Part shown: positions 59,363 through 64,000 of the stretch, one piece after another
Layout: each line of letters starts with the position of its first letter
How positions within the stretch are numbered: position 1 is the stretch's first letter
Origin: Nitrosomonadaceae bacterium
Lineage (GTDB): Bacteria; Pseudomonadota; Gammaproteobacteria; Burkholderiales; Nitrosomonadaceae
Assembly: GCA_947471695.1 (NCBI GenBank)
Contig: CANIWY010000001.1
Coordinates: 10,494 to 74,493, forward strand
DNA length: 64,000 nt
Direction of reading: 5' to 3'
Notes under the pieces: generated by a model
Seen by the model: the letters and a program-made list of their open reading frames with translations, nothing else
Databases searched by the model: none
Told to the model about the DNA's origin: nothing
Translations under genes and position numbers: made by a program

Positions 59363-61273
59363 ATGTTCCCCTCTGAAAATTTCGATGTGATTGTAGTGGG
59401 TGGCGGCCATGCCGGTACCGAGGCGGCCTTGGCGGCAGCGCGGATGGGCCAAAGAACATTATTGCTCTCACACAATATCGAAACATTGGGGCAAATGTCG
59501 TGCAACCCCTCAATCGGCGGAATTGGCAAGGGCCATCTAGTCAAAGAGGTAGACGCACTTGGTGGGGCCATGGCTGCTGCTGCTGATGAGTCTGGCCTGC
59601 AGTTTCGAATACTTAATTCAAGCAAGGGTCCCGCGGTGCGGGCGACCCGCGTTCAGGCGGATCGGATGCTCTATCGACAGGCGATTCGGCGACGATTGGA
59701 GAATCAGCCGAATCTTTGTTTGTTCCAGCAGGCGGTGGATGATCTAACCCTCGAAGGTGATCGAGTCACGGGGGTTGTCACGCAGATGGGGGTAAGGTTT
59801 TCTGCTCGAGCGGTGATCTTAACTGCGGGAACTTTTCTTGGTGGGTTGGCGCATATAGGGCCAAGTAGTTTTCAGGCTGGGCGGGCTGGTGACCCGCCTT
59901 CTATTAGTCTCGCGCGTCGTTTGCGGGAGATGAGCCTGCCCGTAGGGCGATTGAAAACGGGGACGCCGCCAAGGATAGACGGACGAAGCATCGACTATTC
60001 GGTCATGGAGGAGCAGTCTGGGGATGAGCCTGCACCAGTATTTTCATTCATGGGATCTGTCTCTCAGCATCCCCGTCAATTATCATGCTGGATTACACAA
60101 ACTAATAGCAAGACACACGACATAATTCGTGCCGGATTAGATCGATCACCTTTATTTGCAGGCGCAATTGAGGGAATGGGCCCACGGTATTGTCCTTCGA
60201 TCGAGGATAAGGTTGTGAGGTTTTCTGCCAAGGCATCCCACCAGATCTTTATTGAGCCAGAGGGGCTTCACACGCACGAAGTGTATCCCAATGGAATTTC
60301 GACCAGCCTGCCGTTCGATATGCAGGTGGATCTGGTGCGATCAATTAAGGGGTTGGAAAATGCGCATATTACAAGGCCTGGCTACGCAATTGAATATGAT
60401 TACTTTGACCCGCGAGGGCTTAAGAGGTCTCTAGAAACCAAGTCGATAAACGGGCTATTCTTTGCAGGGCAGATCAATGGAACGACTGGTTATGAAGAGG
60501 CTGCGGCGCAGGGGCTATTGGCCGGCATTAATGCGAGCCTTAAGACGCAAGGGGTTGATTCATGGTGCCCGCGCCGTGATGAGGCGTATTTGGGTGTGCT
60601 GGTGGATGATCTCACCACCCGTGGCGTTACTGAGCCCTACAGGATGTTTACCAGTCGAGCCGAGTATCGGCTTCAACTAAGGGAGGATAATGCTGACCTA
60701 CGTTTGACCGAGATCGGGCATGCCTTGGGGGTGGTGGAAGAGGCACGGTGGGGCGCATTTAATAAAAAGCGTGAGGCGATTACAGAGGAAGAAGGAAGAT
60801 TGAAATCGGTCTGGGTCAACCCGAAGATGAATATAACCCCCAAGTTTGAAGCCGATATTCTTAGGGTGTTGGGTAAACCACTTGAGCGGGAATACTCTTT
60901 ATATGAGTTGTTGCGTCGACCATCTGTTACCTATGCAGATCTGTTGGCGTTAATACCAGGTGCTGTCCTGGCCATTGATGCTTTGGTAGCAGAGCAGGTG
61001 GAGATTAAAGCGAAATATTCCGGGTACATTGAACGGCAGAAGGATGAGGTGGCTCGACATATGCAACACGAAGAGGCTCGGCTGCCTCAAGATCTGGACT
61101 ATGGTTCGGTTCTCGGTCTTTCGAGTGAAGTACAGCAAAAATTGAATCAGCACAAACCTGAGACAGTAGGCCAGGCCTCGCGTATTTCTGGAATGACGCC
61201 AGCCGCCGTATCATTATTGTTAGTTCACCTTAAGCGTGGGTTTTCCATAACTGACAAAAAGAAAATTGCATGA
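59363..61273 (+). CDS. mnmG: tRNA uridine-5-carboxymethylaminomethyl modification enzyme MnmG
   Basis: MnmG is the FAD partner of MnmE. The FAD motif is [21 protein letters not shown] near the N-terminus; GidA signatures include [22 protein letters not shown] in outline and the GAL...[16 protein letters not shown] block near residue 430. The 636-residue reading starts at ATG 59363 ([12 protein letters not shown]); the open frame reaches 59279 but the leader there is not conserved. rsmG overlaps its stop by four bases. Confidence 0.98.
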   Translation: MFPSENFDVIVVGGGHAGTEAALAAARMGQRTLLLSHNIETLGQMSCNPSIGGIGKGHLVKEVDALGGAMAAAADESGLQFRILNSSKGPAVRATRVQADRMLYRQAIRRRLENQPNLCLFQQAVDDLTLEGDRVTGVVTQMGVRFSARAVILTAGTFLGGLAHIGPSSFQAGRAGDPPSISLARRLREMSLPVGRLKTGTPPRIDGRSIDYSVMEEQSGDEPAPVFSFMGSVSQHPRQLSCWITQTNSKTHDIIRAGLDRSPLFAGAIEGMGPRYCPSIEDKVVRFSAKASHQIFIEPEGLHTHEVYPNGISTSLPFDMQVDLVRSIKGLENAHITRPGYAIEYDYFDPRGLKRSLETKSINGLFFAGQINGTTGYEEAAAQGLLAGINASLKTQGVDSWCPRRDEAYLGVLVDDLTTRGVTEPYRMFTSRAEYRLQLREDNADLRLTEIGHALGVVEEARWGAFNKKREAITEEEGRLKSVWVNPKMNITPKFEADILRVLGKPLEREYSLYELLRRPSVTYADLLALIPGAVLAIDALVAEQVEIKAKYSGYIERQKDEVARHMQHEEARLPQDLDYGSVLGLSSEVQQKLNQHKPETVGQASRISGMTPAAVSLLLVHLKRGFSITDKKKIA

Positions 61274-61905
61274 GTTTAAGGCAATCATTATCAGATGGGA
61301 TTGGGACGATAGGGATAACGATCTCGGATCAAGGGCAAGCGCGATTGGTGCAATATTTGGATCTGATCAAAAAGTGGAACCAGGTGCATAACCTGACAGC
61401 AGTCCGTGACACGGAGACAATGATGACTAGGCATTTATTAGATAGTCTATCGGTTCTCCCCCATATTAATGGGCCCCGGATTGTCGACATAGGGAGTGGC
61501 GCAGGTTTGCCGGGAATTCCGTTGGCCTTGGCGCGACCGGATTGGCATGTGGTATTAATCGAGAGCAATCATAAGAAGTCCGCATTTTTGCAACAAGTCC
61601 GCATCGAATTGCAGCTTGAAAATATAGAGATAGTAGCCGAGCGGGCAGAAAACCATCATTCAAAGATTAGTTTTAATACGGTGATTTCACGCGCCTTTTC
61701 AGATCTGGCAGACTTTATTCAGGTGGCTGGACATCTGTGCACAAAGGAAGGTGTCGGTGGCAGACTGCTAGCAATGAAAGGGGTTTATCCACATGAAGAA
61801 TTGACCCAGATACCAAGAAGTTTTGTACTTGAAAATATTCACGCAATAGCGGTCCCTGGTCTTAAGGCTGAGCGGCATCTAGTGATGCTAAGGCGGGTGC
61901 AATGA
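61270..61905 (+). CDS. rsmG: 16S rRNA (guanine-527-N7) methyltransferase RsmG
   Basis: RsmG methylates G527 in the 530 loop of 16S rRNA using SAM. The 211-residue protein has the family blocks [23 protein letters not shown], and the SAM motif [17 protein letters not shown]. The later [19 protein letters not shown] follows the expected order. ATG 61270 overlaps the mnmG stop. parA begins 63 bases downstream. Confidence 0.97.
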   Translation: MSLRQSLSDGIGTIGITISDQGQARLVQYLDLIKKWNQVHNLTAVRDTETMMTRHLLDSLSVLPHINGPRIVDIGSGAGLPGIPLALARPDWHVVLIESNHKKSAFLQQVRIELQLENIEIVAERAENHHSKISFNTVISRAFSDLADFIQVAGHLCTKEGVGGRLLAMKGVYPHEELTQIPRSFVLENIHAIAVPGLKAERHLVMLRRVQ

Positions 61906-61968
61906 AACAAGCGCCCTTTTGTGTTTGGATTATTGGTATCCGGCGGTGCCGGTTCGGGGGCAAGCATA

Positions 61969-62745
61969 GTGGCAAAAATTCTGGCAATTACTAATCAAAA
62001 GGGAGGCGTCGGAAAGACCACGACTAGCGTTAATCTGGCGGCAAGTTTGGTCGCAGCGAAGAGGCGTGTATTACTGGTTGATCTGGATCCGCAGGGGAAT
62101 GCCACCATGGGCAGCGGCGTTGAGAAGCATAGCCTGCAATATACGATTTATCATATATTGCTTGGTAATCAAGGTATTACTACTGTTCGAACAGCGGCAA
62201 CCAGTGGCAAGTATGATCTGCTTCCCGCGAATCGCGATCTAGCTGGCGCTGAAGTCGAAATGGTGGACCTGCCGGAGCGAGAAACACGGTTGAAAGCGGC
62301 CTTACAAGAGGTGGAAAACGAGTACGATTTCATCCTAATCGACTGCCCCCCTGCACTCAACCTACTCACACTCAACGGGCTCTGTGCGGCACACGCGGTA
62401 ATGATCCCCATGCAGTGTGAATATTATGCGTTGGAAGGGCTGAGCGATTTGGTTAACACAATCAAGAAAGTTCGTGCCAACTTTAATCCAGTGCTGGAAA
62501 TCGAGGGGCTGCTACGAACCATGTTTGATCCACGCAGCATGTTATCTCAACAGGTATCTCAACAGCTCCAGCAACATTTTGGTGAAAAAGTTTACCGTAC
62601 GGTAATTCCGCGGAATGTAAGGCTGGCAGAGGCACCAAGCTTTGGTATGCCCGTACTGTTCCACGATAAGCTCTCAAAGGGGACGCAAGCATATCTCGCA
62701 CTGGCAGGAGAAATACTTAAAAAATACCCAGCGGTCGTCGCATAA
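61969..62745 (+). CDS. parA: Chromosome partitioning ATPase ParA (Soj)
   Basis: ParA is the Walker-type ATPase that moves ParB-bound origin regions. The deviant Walker A KGGVGKTT is at about residues 10-17, LLVDLDPQGNATMG is the A' motif and DFILIDCPPAL the Walker B. It has 258 residues. I chose GTG 61969, giving (M)AKILAITNQKGG as in the family, rather than the earlier reading from 61921, which adds a Gly/Ser leader. A GGGGG lies upstream. parB starts 21 bases after the stop. Confidence 0.97.
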   Translation: MAKILAITNQKGGVGKTTTSVNLAASLVAAKRRVLLVDLDPQGNATMGSGVEKHSLQYTIYHILLGNQGITTVRTAATSGKYDLLPANRDLAGAEVEMVDLPERETRLKAALQEVENEYDFILIDCPPALNLLTLNGLCAAHAVMIPMQCEYYALEGLSDLVNTIKKVRANFNPVLEIEGLLRTMFDPRSMLSQQVSQQLQQHFGEKVYRTVIPRNVRLAEAPSFGMPVLFHDKLSKGTQAYLALAGEILKKYPAVVA

Positions 62746-62766
62746 AATGGAGAGCAAGGATAGAAC

Positions 62767-63606
62767 ATGGCAAAATTAAAAGGATTGGGGAGGGGCTTAG
62801 ATGCGTTGCTATCAGGGAACGAAGATAGCAAAGGAACGGGAGAGCTATTACAGAATCTGAAAACTTCTCTCTTGCAGCCTGGCAAGTATCAGCCGCGGAC
62901 ACATATGGACAAGGAGTCCCTGTCTGAGTTGGCAGATTCGATTAAGTCTCAGGGGGTAATGCAACCTGTGTTGGTGCGGCTTGTTTCCGCCGGCCGGTAT
63001 GAGATCATCGCGGGTGAGCGGCGGTGGCGAGCTGCACAAATGGCTGGGCTTGAGGAAATCCCGGCACTGATTAGAGATGTGCCGGATGAGGCCGCATTGG
63101 CTATGTCTCTGATAGAAAATATCCAACGAGAAAACCTAAACCCGTTAGAAGAGGCGCAAGGGATACAGAGACTTATTAATGAATTTAGTATGACACACCA
63201 AGCAGCTGGACAGGTCTTGGGAAGCTCCCGGAGTGCGGTATCGAATCTTCTGAGGTTGCTGAATTTAGCGGAGCCGGTACAGGAAATGATGATGCAAGGG
63301 AAGATTAACATGGGACATGGACGGGCATTGCTCGTACTTACCGCCGCCTTACAAATAGAGACAGCACACCAAGTTATACATAAACAGCTTTCGGTCCGTG
63401 AGACCGAAAAGCTGGTTAATCGAATGGAGAGTGTTAAGTTAAAGCAGCCCCGCAAACTGGATCGAGATTTATTGAGCTTGCAGGAGAATGTGTCAGCGAA
63501 GATCGGAGCACAGGTAACAATCAAGACCAAAGGGAACGGCATGGGCAGCTTGGTAATCCAGTACAGCAGTCTAGAACAATTAGATGGAATACTGGCTAGG
63601 TTCTGA
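62767..63606 (+). CDS. parB: Chromosome partitioning protein ParB (Spo0J)
   Basis: ParB binds parS and spreads as a CTP-dependent clamp. The N-terminal start KLKGLGRGLDALLSG is typical. The CTPase box includes GERRWRAAQMAGL and SLIENIQRENLNPLEEA, the helix-turn-helix is at about residues 140-165 (THQAAGQVLGSSRSAVSNLL), and the C-terminal part dimerises. It has 279 residues. Its target site parS is visible at 59235. A palindrome AAAAAGCTTTTT just after the stop may be a weak terminator. Confidence 0.97.
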   Translation: MAKLKGLGRGLDALLSGNEDSKGTGELLQNLKTSLLQPGKYQPRTHMDKESLSELADSIKSQGVMQPVLVRLVSAGRYEIIAGERRWRAAQMAGLEEIPALIRDVPDEAALAMSLIENIQRENLNPLEEAQGIQRLINEFSMTHQAAGQVLGSSRSAVSNLLRLLNLAEPVQEMMMQGKINMGHGRALLVLTAALQIETAHQVIHKQLSVRETEKLVNRMESVKLKQPRKLDRDLLSLQENVSAKIGAQVTIKTKGNGMGSLVIQYSSLEQLDGILARF

Positions 63607-63626
63607 GCTAAACAAAAAGCTTTTTG

Positions 63627-63644
63627 AGGTACGGTGCAGAAATT
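63627..63644 (+). repeat. 18-base near-perfect direct repeat, copy 1
   Basis: AGGTACGGTGCAGAAATT at 63627-63644 recurs at 63956-63973 with one mismatch (C to G at position 11). The copies are 329 bases apart and bracket most of the gene-free region after parB. The origin and function are unknown. Confidence 0.6.
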
Positions 63645-63955
63645 AAAACAGCTAAGTTCCAAAGCATGGGAGTAAGCCCGGAACTGAGGGGAAAGGGTCA
63701 AAAAAATAAAAGAACATTAAAAGTTCAAAATAAGGCGCAAGCAGCCGATAAAAGAAGCAGATTCAATCGTTAAGAATAAGGATTTTAATACAATCGAACT
63801 AAGTAGGGGGCCTCATGGAGCGGCGGAATATACAAAAGGGCTCTAAATCACCACGACAAATAGCTTGACGAGGATAAGATTTATCGGCTAGGCTAGCCGC
63901 TGTAATGTGTATAGTCTTGTTTGCACTAGACCCATAACTAGAATTAACAGTATGA

Positions 63956-63973
63956 AGGTACGGTGGAGAAATT
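63956..63973 (+). repeat. 18-base near-perfect direct repeat, copy 2
   Basis: This is the second copy of the 18-base element, reading AGGTACGGTGGAGAAATT. It is close to the window edge, so further copies downstream cannot be excluded. Confidence 0.6.
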
Positions 63974-64000
63974 GGGCCGCTGTAGGACAGTAGTAGAAGA

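Larger units (their letters stand above)
63607..64000 (+). other. Gene-free region after parB
   Basis: No convincing reading frame was found in these 394 bases. The plus strand is purine-rich (many AAAA and AGAA stretches). It contains AAAAAGCTTTTT near 63614, a near-repeat of 18 bases listed separately, and TTGACG at 63865 followed after 18 bases by TAGGCT, a weak promoter candidate for a gene beyond the window. ATP synthase genes often follow parB, but none is visible here. Confidence 0.5.

Noticed and set aside
63951..64000. ATG at 63952 as the start of the next gene
   Set aside because: The frame meets two stop codons after 13 codons.

Overview
The window is gene-dense chromosomal DNA of a Gram-negative bacterium, most likely a betaproteobacterium. 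It has a complete Tol-Pal block, a DUF3460 gene (a family I know mainly from betaproteobacteria), a RegB/RegA redox two-component pair, a RibB-RibA fusion with a degenerate RibA half, and the cluster rpmH-rnpA-yidD-yidC-mnmE-mnmG-rsmG-parA-parB next to dnaA. I lean towards the Nitrosomonadales but cannot fix the genus.

Layout. 1-7.9 kb: the start of nadE, a NUDIX hydrolase, amiC-tsaE facing queG, an alpha/beta hydrolase, an elaB/yqjD-yqjE-yqjK-like envelope operon, and queC-queE. 7.9-15.9 kb: one long minus-strand run, yebC-ruvC-ruvA-ruvB-ybgC-tolQ-tolR-tolA-tolB-pal-cpoB (queE and queC follow), mixing DNA repair and envelope genes. 16-22 kb: thiO, ispH, an orphan BtuF-like binding protein, a DAHP synthase, miaA and a BON lipoprotein. 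22.1-30.6 kb: a fatty-acid beta-oxidation cassette (acyl-CoA dehydrogenase, acyl-CoA ligase, thioesterase, fused hydratase/dehydrogenase, thiolase). 30.6-34.7 kb is the least ordinary part: DUF3460, a spermidine-synthase-like protein, a decayed lipoprotein gene, an AT-rich nuclease-like gene beside tRNA-Arg(CCT), a peroxiredoxin, and two colliding convergent genes (TraR/DksA-like and Smr). 34.7-49.8 kb: trxB, alaS, recX, recA, pncC, pgpA, thiL, nusB, ribH, ribBA, ribE, the plus-strand pair regB-regA, ribD, nrdR and glyA. 49.9-64 kb: the origin region. gyrB, dnaN and dnaA run leftward and rpmH to parB run rightward, with DnaA boxes on both sides of dnaA and a near-perfect parS between mnmE and mnmG.

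The genes are mostly housekeeping: queuosine (queC, queE, queG), riboflavin (ribD, ribE, ribBA, ribH, with nusB and thiL), Holliday-junction processing (ruvABC), recombination (recA, recX), chromosome replication and partition (dnaA, dnaN, gyrB, parA, parB), envelope maintenance and fatty-acid breakdown. The strand switch at about 55.1-55.3 kb places the replication origin there and makes most nearby genes co-directional with their fork.

I found no CRISPR array, insertion sequence, prophage or clear new defence system. The best second-look items are: ruvC, whose only sensible start is ATT; rnpA, which also lacks a usual start codon in the expected place; the traR/smr collision; the multiply-stopped lipoprotein pseudogene; the head-to-head overlapping starts of tsaE and queG; and a RegA-like palindrome upstream of regB inside the riboflavin cluster.
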